Assembly (NCBI GenBank): GCA_040902745.1
Contig: JBBDWR010000010.1
Coordinates: forward strand, 70,991 to 134,990
DNA length: 64,000 bases
Source of the DNA: JBBDWR01 sp040902745
GTDB taxonomy: Bacteria; Actinomycetota; UBA4738; HRBIN12
Direction: 5' to 3'
A program made the translations under genes and the position numbers. This document shows positions 43,357 through 52,969 of this stretch, piece by piece (position 1 is the first letter of the stretch; every line of letters starts with the position of its first letter). Under the pieces are notes generated by a model, which did no database searches, was not told where the DNA came from, and worked only from the letters and a program-made list of their open reading frames with translations.

Positions 43357-45495
43357 GTGAGCGACGCAGCCTCCACGGATGCACCGGCCGTCGGCGCCTC
43401 CAGGCGACGGCAGGCGGTCGCGACGATGCTCGAAGCCCGCTCGGTCGCCGTCGTCGGTGCCAGCGAGAAGGTCGGGTCTCTCGGGCAACAGATGATGGTC
43501 GAACTCGCGCGGGGAGGCTACGAGGGCGCCGTCTATCCCGTGAACCCCGGGTACGAGGCGATCGGCGGTCATCGGTGCTTCCCGAGCATCGCCGACGTTC
43601 CCGAACCGGTCGATCTCGCGATCCTCGGGGTAGCCAACCACCGGATCGAACAGGTGCTGCGGGACGCCGCGGCTGCCGGAGCCAAGAGCGGGGCCACGTT
43701 CTCGAGCCTGTACGAGGACGACCCGGATCCCTCTCGGCCACCGCTCCCCGATCGCTTGGCCGCGATCGCGAACGAGCACGCGATGGCGTTCTGCGGCGGC
43801 AACGGGATGGGGTTCCTCAACCTGGAGTCCAAGCTCTACGCAACCGGCTTTCCGGTGCCCGACGGGATGCGCCCCGGACCCATCGCGTTCGTCTCACATT
43901 CGGGGTCCGCCTTCGCCGCCGTCTCGTTCAACGACCGCGGGATCGGATTCAACCTCCTGGTGTCCAGCGGGCACGAGATCGTGACAGGCGTCGCCGACTA
44001 CATCGGGTACGCGTTGGACCGCGACAGCACTCGGGTGATCGGGCTGTTCTTGGAAACGATCCGCCGCCCGGAGGAGTTCCGCGCGGTTCTCGAGCGGGCC
44101 GAGAACGAACAGGTCCCCGTGGTCGCGCTCAAGGTGGGCCGTGCCGAAGGGTCCGCAGAGATGGTCGCCGCGCATTCGGGTGCTCTCGCGGGCGCGGACG
44201 GCGCGTACGAGGCGCTGTTCGATGCGTACGGCGTGCATCGCGTACGGAGCCTTGACGAGATGGCCGATACCCTCGAGTTGTTCAGCGCTCCCCGGCGGGT
44301 CCGTTCGGGTTCGGGGATCGCCTCCGTGCACGACTCGGGAGGCGAGCGTGTGTTGCTCGTCGATCTCGCCGCCGATGCCGGCGTGCCGTTCGCCCGGATC
44401 TCGCAGTCGACGACCGATGCGGTTCAGGACGTTCTCGACCCGGGCCTGACCGCTGCGAATCCTCTGGACGCGTGGGGCACCGGCATCGACGCCGACCGCA
44501 TCTTCGTGGATGCGTTCCGCGCACTGCACGCGGATCCCGAGGTCGCCGCGTTGGTGTTCTCCGTCGACATGACCCGGCAGGGTGAGCCGCACGACGCAGG
44601 GTACTTGGAGGTCGCCAAGCAGGTGTGGTCGTCGACGGACAAACCGTTCTGCGTGCAGTCCAACCTCGCGAGCGCGGTGGACCTGACCGAGGCGCACTAT
44701 CTGCGCGAGATGGGGATCCCCGTACTGGAGGGAACGGAGTCGGCGCTCCGCGCGCTCGGCCATCTGCTCGAAGACCGAACCGTCCGCGAGCGGCCACCGG
44801 TGCGCCCCGCACCGCTCCCGCCGACCGAGGTCCGCGAGCGCTGGCGCGCTCGGTTGTCCTCGGGGGAGCAGCTCGACGAGTTTGAAGGCCTCGCGCTGCT
44901 TGACGACTACGGGGTGCCGGTGATCGCGACGGCGCGCGCTGCCTCGCGCGACGAAGCGGTCGCGGCGGCCCGGGTGATCGGCCTGCCGGCGGTCGTGAAG
45001 ACCGCGGCACCGGGGATCGGGCACAAGTCCGACGTGGGCGGCGTCCGGCTGGGTTTGAAAGACGATGCTGCCGTCCGCGCTGCCTATGACGACATCGCCT
45101 CCCGCCTCGGTCCGCAGGTGGCCGTGGCCGCGATGGCCCCGAAGGGCGTTGAACTGGCGCTCGGGGTCGTCGTCGACCCGCAGTTCGGCCCGCTCGTGCT
45201 CGCCGCCGCGGGCGGCGTGTTGGTGGAGCTGCTGAAGGACCGCAAGCTCGGTCTCCCGCCGCTCGACGACGATCGGGCCACGCGGTTGCTCGATGGGCTG
45301 CGTTCTCGGCCCTTGTTGGACGGCTTCCGCGGCGAGCCGCCTGCAGACGTACCTGCGGTGGCCCGCGCCCTCGTGGCGCTCTCGGTGCTCGCCGCAGATC
45401 TCGGCGATCGACTCGAAGCGCTGGACGTCAATCCGATCATCGCGAGCCCGGATGGCTGCGTGGCCGTCGATGCGCTCGTGATCCCGCGGACCTGA
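43357..45495 (+). CDS. NDP-forming acyl-CoA synthetase, second copy
   Basis: A 712-residue relative of the protein at 7066-9171, with the same order: CoA-binding domain (VAVVGASEKVGSLGQQM), phosphohistidine region AAHSGALAGA, and ATP-grasp domain (AVVKTAAPGIGHKSDVGGVRLGL). GTG 43357 starts 20 bases after the flavoprotein stop, so the two are co-transcribed. The pairing with a flavoprotein and the nearby acyl-CoA dehydrogenases suggests acid activation in a catabolic pathway; substrate not assignable. Confidence 0.86.
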   Translation: MSDAASTDAPAVGASRRRQAVATMLEARSVAVVGASEKVGSLGQQMMVELARGGYEGAVYPVNPGYEAIGGHRCFPSIADVPEPVDLAILGVANHRIEQVLRDAAAAGAKSGATFSSLYEDDPDPSRPPLPDRLAAIANEHAMAFCGGNGMGFLNLESKLYATGFPVPDGMRPGPIAFVSHSGSAFAAVSFNDRGIGFNLLVSSGHEIVTGVADYIGYALDRDSTRVIGLFLETIRRPEEFRAVLERAENEQVPVVALKVGRAEGSAEMVAAHSGALAGADGAYEALFDAYGVHRVRSLDEMADTLELFSAPRRVRSGSGIASVHDSGGERVLLVDLAADAGVPFARISQSTTDAVQDVLDPGLTAANPLDAWGTGIDADRIFVDAFRALHADPEVAALVFSVDMTRQGEPHDAGYLEVAKQVWSSTDKPFCVQSNLASAVDLTEAHYLREMGIPVLEGTESALRALGHLLEDRTVRERPPVRPAPLPPTEVRERWRARLSSGEQLDEFEGLALLDDYGVPVIATARAASRDEAVAAARVIGLPAVVKTAAPGIGHKSDVGGVRLGLKDDAAVRAAYDDIASRLGPQVAVAAMAPKGVELALGVVVDPQFGPLVLAAAGGVLVELLKDRKLGLPPLDDDRATRLLDGLRSRPLLDGFRGEPPADVPAVARALVALSVLAADLGDRLEALDVNPIIASPDGCVAVDALVIPRT

Positions 45496-45504
45496 GTCGC
45501 TCGG

Positions 45505-46467
45505 TCACCCACCCGCCAGAACGGCCCCGCCGATCGCGCCGCCGAGATCCTCGAGCTCGCTGCGCAGCATCACCGGCGCCTTGTCCGGCACGAACAGCTG
45601 CGGTTGCATCGAATCGGCGATCCGTCGCACGAACGGCTCTCCCAGCCGGTCTCCGAGGCCCCCGCCGATGAGGATCGCCTCGAGATCGAGCAGGTTCTGT
45701 GTACTCGCGAGCGCGATCCCGAGCGCCCAGACGGCATCGTCGATCAGCTGGGTGGTCAATCTGTCACCGTGATCGAGGGCGCGCGCGATCACCCCGCTGG
45801 TCACGCGGTCGCGGCCCCGTTTCTCCATGATCTTGAACAGGTCGGTCTTGCGACCTTTCTCCACCGCATCACGCGCATGCAGCTCGATACGACCACGCCC
45901 GGCGTAGGCCTCCAGATGACCGGACCGGCCGCAGGAGCACGTGCGGCCGCCGTCCTTCACGATCGTGTGCCCGATCTCGCCGGCAGCGCCTCGGCCGCGC
46001 CGCATCCTGCCTTCGAGTACGAGACCGCCGCCTACACCGGTGCCGACGAAGACGCCGAGGACGTCGCGGTACGGGCGAGCGGCGCCGCGCTTCCACTCAC
46101 CGAGCATCCCCACGCGGACATCGTTGTCGATCGCGACCGGGGCGCGTCCGAGCTTGCGCGATACCTCCGAAGCGAGCGGCACCGGGTCGGGGCCCTCGAA
46201 TCCCGGAACGTTGGGGGAGCGTGCGACCGCACCTGCGTCCTGATCGATCTCGCCGGGACTCCCGATGCCCACCCCGGCGAGGTCGCCGAGTGGGAGGTTC
46301 GCCTCGGCCAGCGCCGTTCTCACGGTCGCGGCCATCGCCGCCGCGACTTCATCGGTGCCACCACGAGGGGTGGGGACGCGCGCTTGACCGACGACCCGTC
46401 GCGAGCGCATCACCACGCTTTGGATCTTCGTGCCGCCGAGGTCGATTCCCGCGAACAGTTTCGCCAT
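45505..46467 (-). CDS. ROK-family sugar kinase (glucokinase-like)
   Basis: A 320-residue cytoplasmic sugar kinase. AGIDLGGTKIQ is the phosphate-binding start, AIDNDVRVGMLGEW contains the catalytic Asp region, and GHTIVKDGGRTCSCGRSGHLEAYAG is the ROK zinc motif. The usual motif is CxCGxxGCxE; here the third cysteine is a histidine (CSCGRSGHLE), which can still ligate zinc. GGAGGGA precedes ATG 46467. No DNA-binding domain is present, so it is an enzyme rather than a repressor. It converges with the acyl-CoA synthetase. Confidence 0.85.
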   Translation of the reverse strand: MAKLFAGIDLGGTKIQSVVMRSRRVVGQARVPTPRGGTDEVAAAMAATVRTALAEANLPLGDLAGVGIGSPGEIDQDAGAVARSPNVPGFEGPDPVPLASEVSRKLGRAPVAIDNDVRVGMLGEWKRGAARPYRDVLGVFVGTGVGGGLVLEGRMRRGRGAAGEIGHTIVKDGGRTCSCGRSGHLEAYAGRGRIELHARDAVEKGRKTDLFKIMEKRGRDRVTSGVIARALDHGDRLTTQLIDDAVWALGIALASTQNLLDLEAILIGGGLGDRLGEPFVRRIADSMQPQLFVPDKAPVMLRSELEDLGGAIGGAVLAGG

Positions 46468-46563
46468 CGCGTCCCTCCGGTGTCGTCCGGCGGATGATGC
46501 CATAGGCCGCAGCCGGCAGCGAAACATGCGGATCCACCGCGGCATGGAAGCAGATCCCGTGTT

Positions 46564-48036
46564 CTACAAGGACGGAGGGCAATCTGCGGGAGGCAACGCG
46601 GGATCCGGGGGATCTTCGAGGAACTCGGGAGCGGGGTTGACGCAGTCGGGCCATCCCTTGAAGTCGGGCGGGAACTGGAACGCCTTGCCGTCTGCCTGCA
46701 CCTTCCGCAGGGGCCGGGCGTCCTTGCGCGGCCGGCCCCTGAAATCGAAGAGGTGCTCGAGGTTCGTCGTTTGAGCGATCCGGGGAGTGAGAGGGTCGAT
46801 CCCCCAATTGTCGGAGATGAATCGAAGGGGACTGGTGAATTCTGCTTGCTCGGAGTCGACCTTCCCTTTGTGCGCCCATGGCGAGATCGTCAGCAACGGA
46901 ACGCGGAACCCGAGTCGCGTGTGGGGGTCGGCCATCGGCGGTTCCACGTGATCGTAGAAGCCACCCCACTCGTCCCAGGTCACGAAGATCGCGGTGTGTT
47001 CCCAACCGGGGCTCGCCATCGCGGCGTTGACGATGTCGGTCACCCAGTTCATCGAGTAGCGCGAGTTCCAGGGCGGGTGGTCCGACAGTTCGAATCGCGG
47101 CACGACCCAGGACACCGAGGGCAGCCGATCGTCCTGGATGTCGCGGACGAACTGGTCGACCGGCCGCACGCCTTTGTGCCACAGGTCGGTGTGGAAGACG
47201 CCCTCGAACGCGGACAGGGCCGACCAGATGTAGCCGGACTGTTCGGGGTTCGGTGCGTAGTACGCCCAATCCACACCAGCCTGTGAGAGCTGTTCGGGAA
47301 CGGTGGGGTTCGGGAAGCAGGTGTCGTGCTTGGAGAGGTTGCCGCGTTCATCCATGGCGAACACGTACACGTCCTCGCCGAACGCGTCGCACCCCCAGCT
47401 CTTGATCGCCTTGTCGCCCTCGCGCCGGACGAGGATGTTCTCCGGGTTGTCGATCACGCCCGCCGCGGTTCCCGCGACGAAGTACATGTGGTTGGGGTAG
47501 CTGGGGCCGAACGCGCTTGCAAAGAAGTTGTCCGACAAGACGTAGTCGTCCGCCCATTCCCAGTAGTTCGGTAAATCCGAGCGATCGAACTGCGAGTAGC
47601 CGTACAGCCACCCATACGCACCGCCACCGAATCCGTCCATCCTGCCGTCGTTCAAACAGTTTCGGGCTGCCGCGTGGTCGTGGGGGATGTCCCCCGGCAA
47701 CCACTGCGGGCAGTCGATCAGCGGCACCTCCCTACCGAGATCCACGCCGCTCGTCACGCCGTTCGCACTGGGGTAGCGCCCGAAGATGTTGTCGAAGCTG
47801 CGATTCTCGAGCATCAGGTAGATCACGCGCTTGATCGGCCATTGCGTGTCGGTCGCCGCTGCCGTTGCGCTCGGCGTTGCGCTCACTCGCGCGGATCGCT
47901 GGTCGCCGCCCGTGCAGGCGTACAGGACGCCACCCGCGAATGCCATCGCGGAAGTCGTCAAGAACTCCCTGCGGGACACAGGCTTATGCACGTTGCGCTG
48001 GTCGAGCCGCTCGATGTGTGTTTCCGGTTGCGTCAT
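46564..48036 (-). CDS. Tat-exported phosphoesterase (phospholipase C/acid phosphatase family)
   Basis: A 490-residue secreted enzyme. SRREFLTTSAMAFAGGVLYAC combines a Tat motif and lipobox. The mature domain starts with the metal/nucleophile region YLMLENRSFDNIFGRYPSANGV, followed by SWVVPRFELSDHPPW and FVTWDEWGGFYDHVEPP, typical of PF04185-type phosphoesterases. It may cleave phospholipids, which could release choline and so feed the choline pathway; this is only an inference. Divergent from the lipoprotein at 48108. Confidence 0.85.
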   Translation of the reverse strand: MTQPETHIERLDQRNVHKPVSRREFLTTSAMAFAGGVLYACTGGDQRSARVSATPSATAAATDTQWPIKRVIYLMLENRSFDNIFGRYPSANGVTSGVDLGREVPLIDCPQWLPGDIPHDHAAARNCLNDGRMDGFGGGAYGWLYGYSQFDRSDLPNYWEWADDYVLSDNFFASAFGPSYPNHMYFVAGTAAGVIDNPENILVRREGDKAIKSWGCDAFGEDVYVFAMDERGNLSKHDTCFPNPTVPEQLSQAGVDWAYYAPNPEQSGYIWSALSAFEGVFHTDLWHKGVRPVDQFVRDIQDDRLPSVSWVVPRFELSDHPPWNSRYSMNWVTDIVNAAMASPGWEHTAIFVTWDEWGGFYDHVEPPMADPHTRLGFRVPLLTISPWAHKGKVDSEQAEFTSPLRFISDNWGIDPLTPRIAQTTNLEHLFDFRGRPRKDARPLRKVQADGKAFQFPPDFKGWPDCVNPAPEFLEDPPDPALPPADCPPSL

Positions 48037-48107
48037 ACGTCATGCTCCGACCGAATGGGGTGTGGAAACGGTATCCTCCCCGCGTTCTTCCCGACACGCA
48101 CGTTTCT

Positions 48108-48791
48108 ATGGTGCATAGATTGCTTCGTCTCCCCTTCGCGACGGGTTCGCTGCTCCTCTCCCTCGGAGTGCTGCTCGGCGCATGTGACGAGCCCGACGAT
48201 CTCGCGGCGCCGCCCTCGCCCGTCATCACCGCCGTCGAACCGACCTCGGCTTCGTCCGAACCGGCTGAGCCTCCCGAGCGCCCGAGGCCGCGCCCGCCGA
48301 CCCGAGGTGATCCGTCGCAGGACTGTATCGAAGGCTGGGTCACTCCTCGTCCGGGCGAACCCGAATATGAAGAGCCGATGCGGATCCTGCGCCGGGAGAC
48401 GAGGTGGCAGGGCCCGTTCGTGGTGCACGATCTGCGGTACTTCTCGGGCCCCGAGTCGCCGCCCGACCCGGAGAAGGGATACCTCAAGGTCGTCGAGCGG
48501 TGGTACCTGAAGGGGTACCAACAACGCGATCCCGCTCTGCAGGGTCGGTTCCTGATCGAGAAGCGCACCTTCGGCTCGGGGTTGTCCGCGCTCGCCGCAT
48601 ACGACACGCGGGGATGGCGCTCACCCGACTGGATCGGGTTCCAACTGGACACGAACGATCCGGATCCGAGAGCCTATCCCGGACTGCCAGGCACGTGGCC
48701 CGGAACGCCCTACGATTTCGTGAACGGTGGCGAGAACCTCACGATCCCGGGCATCCCCGCCCAGGTCGTCGGCTGCGTTTCGGATTCCTGA
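48108..48791 (+). CDS. Small lipoprotein of unknown function
   Basis: A 227-residue protein with a signal peptide and lipobox (LLSLGVLLGAC), then a Pro/Glu/Ser-rich linker of about 50 residues and a globular domain with VVHDLRYF, RWYLKGYQQRDP and FLIEKRTFGSG. No family is recognised. ATG 48108 is chosen because it starts the signal peptide; longer open frame upstream lies in the divergent gene. No convincing ribosome site is seen. Confidence 0.65.
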   Translation: MVHRLLRLPFATGSLLLSLGVLLGACDEPDDLAAPPSPVITAVEPTSASSEPAEPPERPRPRPPTRGDPSQDCIEGWVTPRPGEPEYEEPMRILRRETRWQGPFVVHDLRYFSGPESPPDPEKGYLKVVERWYLKGYQQRDPALQGRFLIEKRTFGSGLSALAAYDTRGWRSPDWIGFQLDTNDPDPRAYPGLPGTWPGTPYDFVNGGENLTIPGIPAQVVGCVSDS

Positions 48792-48834
48792 GCCCTGGGC
48801 CCTGGTCCGATCTCCCGGAGGCGCTCGGCTCGCG

Positions 48835-50028
48835 TCAATCCTCGGGCCAGCCCGTGTACACGTCGGCGCCGCGCTTGCGAAGTTCGTTGCCGATCACGAC
48901 CCGTTGGATCTCCGAGGTACCCTCCCAGATCCGATCGACGCGCAGTTCCCGATACAGCCGCTCCACCGGGTACTCGCGCATGTAACCGCGACCCCCGAAG
49001 ATCTGGACCGCCTTGTCGATCACGCGACCGGCGGTCTCCGAGCAAACCAGCTTGACCGCGCTCGAGAGCGCGTGCGTCTGCTTGCGTGTCGCTTCGCCGC
49101 GGGCGGCCTGCCACACCACGCGGTACAGCATCGACTTCGCCGCCATGATCTCAGCGGCCATATCCGCGAGCATGAACTCGATCGCCTGGAAGTCGATGAT
49201 CGGACGGCCGAACTGCTCGCGCTCCTTGGCGAAGGCGAGCGAGAGATCGAGTGCCCGGGTCGAGGCCCCGATCGTCCGGGCGCCGATCATCAGTCGCTCC
49301 TCGACGAACCAGTCCTTGGTGAGCTCGTAACCGCCGCCGATGTCGCCGAGCACGCGATCCTCCTCGAGCCGAACGTCGTGGAAGGCGAAGATCGGGTGCT
49401 CGAACACGAAGGTGTGCATGTATCGGGGAGTGCGGACGAGTTCGACGCCCGGTGCGTTCTTGTCGACGAGGAACACGGTCGCTTTGGACGGCTCGCCATC
49501 GACGTGGGCGTGCACGAGGAAGAAGTCCGCGACGTCCCCGGACGTCACGTGCCACTTCTCCCCGTTGACCAACCACCCTTCGCCGTCGCGTACGGCGGTC
49601 GTGCGCACCATCGTGGGGTCCGAGCCGGCGCCCTCCTCGGTGATCGCGTAGGCGTCGCGTCGCTCCCCGCGGATCGCGGGGAGCAGGAACCGTTCCCGTT
49701 GCTGCGGCGTGCCGTGTGCGAGCGGGATCGACGGGCGCCAAGGGATGTCCCACAGCGCACCGGTCGCCTTCCCCCACTGCTCCTCGATCAGCAGCTGTTG
49801 GAACAGGTCGTAGCCCTGACCGCCGTCCGACACCGAGTGGTTGATCGCGTTGAAGTCCCAGTCGAGCACGGCCCTCTTGGCCGAGGCCGCGCTGTCGGGT
49901 GTCAGGCCGTCGTGTTCCTCGCATTCGTCCTCGAGCGGGAACAGGATCTCCTCGGTGAACGACCGCGCCTTTTCCCGCAGGGCACGGTCGTGCAGGTTGA
50001 GTCGCAACTCCATCGACCGCTCCGGCAT
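48835..50028 (-). CDS. Acyl-CoA dehydrogenase, second copy
   Basis: A 397-residue acyl-CoA dehydrogenase resembling the one at 37946-39121: AYAITEEGAGSDPT, WHVTSGDVADF, FGGRGYMREYPVERLYRELRVDRIWEGTSEIQR. The Glu of WEGT is the presumed base. It starts at ATG 50028, four bases after the stop of the propeller gene upstream, so they share a transcript. Substrate unknown. Confidence 0.84.
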   Translation of the reverse strand: MPERSMELRLNLHDRALREKARSFTEEILFPLEDECEEHDGLTPDSAASAKRAVLDWDFNAINHSVSDGGQGYDLFQQLLIEEQWGKATGALWDIPWRPSIPLAHGTPQQRERFLLPAIRGERRDAYAITEEGAGSDPTMVRTTAVRDGEGWLVNGEKWHVTSGDVADFFLVHAHVDGEPSKATVFLVDKNAPGVELVRTPRYMHTFVFEHPIFAFHDVRLEEDRVLGDIGGGYELTKDWFVEERLMIGARTIGASTRALDLSLAFAKEREQFGRPIIDFQAIEFMLADMAAEIMAAKSMLYRVVWQAARGEATRKQTHALSSAVKLVCSETAGRVIDKAVQIFGGRGYMREYPVERLYRELRVDRIWEGTSEIQRVVIGNELRKRGADVYTGWPED

Positions 50029-50032
50029 GGCG

Positions 50033-51172
50033 TCAGCATCCCTTCCGCAGGACCAAGGCCGTGCCGCCCTCTTGGGTTTCCCGCGTTCCTACGGCCCATC
50101 CTTGGCCGTTGCGAGCGAGCATGAGACCTTCGAGCGACCCCGGGATCTCGCTCGTGGCCGGCTCCTTGACGGGCTCCCAGGTTTTTCCGGTCCACTTCGC
50201 GAACACCGGGCGGGGCCCGCCCTGGGTGGTGCGGACACCGACCGCGTCCGCCCGTCGAGGCGTCGTCTGCACGGCGTCGAGGATCGAGGTTCCCGCGAGT
50301 GCGACGGTGACCCGCTCGAAGCCGCGACCGTCGAACAACGCTGCCATCGTCCCGAGTACCCAAGGATCCTCACCCGGCCCAGCATCGACCGAGTACAAGG
50401 CGTTGCGGGCGCGTTCCTCGGCGAGGAACTCGCGGAACCGGCGACCGTCACGTACCTCGGCGAAGGGGATGCTGACGAGTTCGGCAGGGTCGCCGCGGAA
50501 CCCAGCGGCCACGACGCGCCCGCGATCGTCGATCAGGACATCGCGGAGCACGCCCGTCTGCGAGTCGGGACGCTCGAGGACCCATCGGCGCCCGCCGAAG
50601 GACTCGATCACCGGTTCACCCGTGCCGGCCACGACGTCGCCCGTGCCGCCCACCACGACGACCTCGTCCTTCGTCGCGTCCACCGCCAGCAGCGCTGCGT
50701 CCGAAGGCGTCTGACGCGCGAGCGTCTGCCGGTTCCACGTCTCGCCGTCCCAATGCAGCACGAGCGGCGTCTGCCCCTTCGCGGTGCGCGAGGTGCCGAC
50801 CGCCCAGACATCGTCGGATGCGAGAACGTCGATGCCGGTGAGCTCCGTCGAGCCGCGAACCCCCTTCAGCGCGGGCACCACCGTCTGCCATTCCCCGTCG
50901 ACGGCGTGCAACACGAGCGGTTCGTTCGCTCGCGAGCCGACCGCCCACACGTCCGTGGGTCGCAGGCCGGCCACATCGTGCAGCGCACTGGCTCCGACCC
51001 CGAGATCACCGGCGGCCACGGCATGCCAGTCCTCGCAGGTGACCTCCGGCCCGGGCGAGGGCGGCGCGACCACCTCCGCGGTGTTCGAGGAGAAGAAGAG
51101 GAAGCCCATAAGCGCGACGACGACGGAGGTCGCGGTGCCTGCGAGCAGGGCTTGTCGGTGCCGGTCGTCCAT
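50033..51172 (-). CDS. Membrane-anchored propeller-like protein of unknown function
   Basis: A 379-residue protein with one N-terminal membrane anchor (ALLAGTATSVVVALMGFLFF) and an extracellular part with repeated DVWAVG motifs (LRPTDVWAVGSR, ASDDVWAVGTS) spaced like propeller blades, and a C-terminal GWAVGTRE. It resembles kelch/galactose-oxidase-like surface proteins but no active site was found. It precedes the acyl-CoA dehydrogenase by four bases, an odd pairing that may reflect simple co-transcription. Confidence 0.65.
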   Translation of the reverse strand: MDDRHRQALLAGTATSVVVALMGFLFFSSNTAEVVAPPSPGPEVTCEDWHAVAAGDLGVGASALHDVAGLRPTDVWAVGSRANEPLVLHAVDGEWQTVVPALKGVRGSTELTGIDVLASDDVWAVGTSRTAKGQTPLVLHWDGETWNRQTLARQTPSDAALLAVDATKDEVVVVGGTGDVVAGTGEPVIESFGGRRWVLERPDSQTGVLRDVLIDDRGRVVAAGFRGDPAELVSIPFAEVRDGRRFREFLAEERARNALYSVDAGPGEDPWVLGTMAALFDGRGFERVTVALAGTSILDAVQTTPRRADAVGVRTTQGGPRPVFAKWTGKTWEPVKEPATSEIPGSLEGLMLARNGQGWAVGTRETQEGGTALVLRKGC

Positions 51173-51256
51173 CGGTGCCGCAACCTACAGGGTTTCGGCC
51201 CGTTGTGTTTCGGCGGTGGTCGGCGCTGCGCCTTGCCACGCGTGGCCGTGCGTGGG

Positions 51257-51262
51257 TACCGT
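51257..51262 (+). promoter_or_regulatory. -10 box of the second PYROXD2-like gene (leaderless type)
   Basis: TACCGT ends six bases before GTG 51269 and no ribosome site intervenes, matching the leaderless layout seen at potA and the saccharopine-dehydrogenase-like gene. Confidence 0.5.
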
Positions 51263-51268
51263 CCCACC

Positions 51269-52891
51269 GTGAGCGGTTTCGAACGCGATGTCGTGATCGT
51301 CGGAGGTGGACACAACGGCCTGGCATGCGCCGGCTACCTCGCGCGCGCGGGCCTCGACGTGCTCGTGCTCGAGCGCCGAGGTGTTCTCGGAGGGGCCGCG
51401 GTCACCGAGGAGCCGTGGCCTGGCTATCACGTGTCGTCGGCAAGCTACGTGGTGAGCCTGATGCCGCAGCAGGTCGTCGACGAGCTCGAACTCAAGCGGT
51501 TCGGGTACGATGTATCGCTGATCACTCCCGACTACTTCGTCCCGTTCCCCGACGGCACCTCACTCACCCTCTGGGGCGACCTCGACCGGGATGTGGAGAA
51601 CATCGGGAAGCTCAGCAAGCGCGACGCAGACGCCTACGTCGAGTTCGATCGCTATTTCGAGCGCATCGCCGAGCAGCTCAAGGAGTTGTTGTTCGTCGTG
51701 CCACCGAACATCAGCTTGCGGGAGTTGCCCAAGCTCGCGACGACCGGCGGACGCTTCCGACGGTGGAGCGGACGTGACCTGTTCGAGTTCGTGCGGCTGT
51801 TCACGATGAGCGCATCCGATTTCCTCGATGAATGGTTCGAGGACGATCGCGTCAAAGGAGCGCTCGCGACGCAAGCGGTTGTCGGTTCTTGGGGAGGACC
51901 GATGTCCCCAGGGTCCGCGTACGTGTTGATGCACCATTGGATCGGCGAGATCGACGGGCATTTCGGCGCGTGGGGATGGGTGAAGGGCGGGATGGGAGGA
52001 GTGTCGTCGGCGCTGGCGGAATCGGCCCGCGCGTACGGCGCGGACATCCGCGCCGACCAGCCGGTCGCCCGCGTCTTGATCAACTCCGAAGGACGGGCGA
52101 CGGGTGTCGAGCTCGACGACGGCTCGCAGATCCGAGCGAAGCGCGTCGTCTCGAACGCGCACCCGAAGACCACCTACCTCGACCTCGTCGGTGAGGGCTG
52201 GCTGCCTCCGCAGGTGGCCGAGGACATCAAGCGGTTCCGAACCCGCTCGGGTTCGGTGAAGGTGAACGTCGCGCTCTCCGAGTTGCCGACCTTCCCAGGG
52301 TGGGATCAACCCGGTGACCTGCACAAGGGCCTCATGGCGGTATCGCCGTCGATCGAGTACCTCGAGCGCGCGTGGGACGACTGCAAGTACGGCCGCGCTG
52401 CGGAGCATCCCTACGTCGAGGTCGTGTTCCCCACGGCACACGAGCCCACCGGTCTGGCGCCCGACGGCAAGCACCTCATGCTCGGCTTCTCCCAGTACGC
52501 ACCCTACGAACTGCGATCCGGTTCTTGGGAGAGCGAACGCGAGGCCTACGGCGATCGTGTGCTCCAGGAGATCGAGTCATACGCGCCCGGACTACGGGCA
52601 AGCGTGGAGTATGTGGAGGTGCTCGCCCCCAAGGACATGGAGGACAGGTTCGGGCTGCTGGGCGGCAACATCATGCAAGGAGAGCTCACACCCGATCAGC
52701 TGTTCTCGTTCCGGCCGGTACCCGGGTATGGCGACTACCGCACACCGATCAAGAACCTCTACCTGTGCGGCGCCGGTACACATCCCGGCGGCGGGGTGAT
52801 GGGCGTGACGGGAAGGAATGCCGCCGGGGTTGTCGCGAAGGACCACAAGCGCGAAGAACTCGTTGACCGGGTGCGCCGGTTCGGTCGCTAG
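51269..52891 (+). CDS. PYROXD2/phytoene-desaturase-like FAD oxidoreductase, second copy
   Basis: A 540-residue flavoprotein paralogous to 41717-43336: both have VIVGGGHNGL, a SYV(V/M)SLMP segment near residue 60 and GGNIMQGELTPDQLFSF/GGNIFHGELSVEQLFHM near the end. GTG 51269 gives the standard start; the frame is open far upstream but there it is shadow of the opposite-strand genes. Function unknown. Confidence 0.77.
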   Translation: MSGFERDVVIVGGGHNGLACAGYLARAGLDVLVLERRGVLGGAAVTEEPWPGYHVSSASYVVSLMPQQVVDELELKRFGYDVSLITPDYFVPFPDGTSLTLWGDLDRDVENIGKLSKRDADAYVEFDRYFERIAEQLKELLFVVPPNISLRELPKLATTGGRFRRWSGRDLFEFVRLFTMSASDFLDEWFEDDRVKGALATQAVVGSWGGPMSPGSAYVLMHHWIGEIDGHFGAWGWVKGGMGGVSSALAESARAYGADIRADQPVARVLINSEGRATGVELDDGSQIRAKRVVSNAHPKTTYLDLVGEGWLPPQVAEDIKRFRTRSGSVKVNVALSELPTFPGWDQPGDLHKGLMAVSPSIEYLERAWDDCKYGRAAEHPYVEVVFPTAHEPTGLAPDGKHLMLGFSQYAPYELRSGSWESEREAYGDRVLQEIESYAPGLRASVEYVEVLAPKDMEDRFGLLGGNIMQGELTPDQLFSFRPVPGYGDYRTPIKNLYLCGAGTHPGGGVMGVTGRNAAGVVAKDHKREELVDRVRRFGR

Positions 52892-52969
52892 TGGCCGCCC
52901 AACGTCTGAGCACGAAGCGAGGGTAGGCTCCCTCCATGCAGTCTCCCCGGAGCGAAGGCCCGAGGCTCG

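Noticed and set aside
49841..51268. Very long upstream extension of the second PYROXD2-like gene
   Set aside because: It is the antisense shadow of the acyl-CoA dehydrogenase and propeller genes; a -10 box and GTG at 51269 give the standard FAD motif position.
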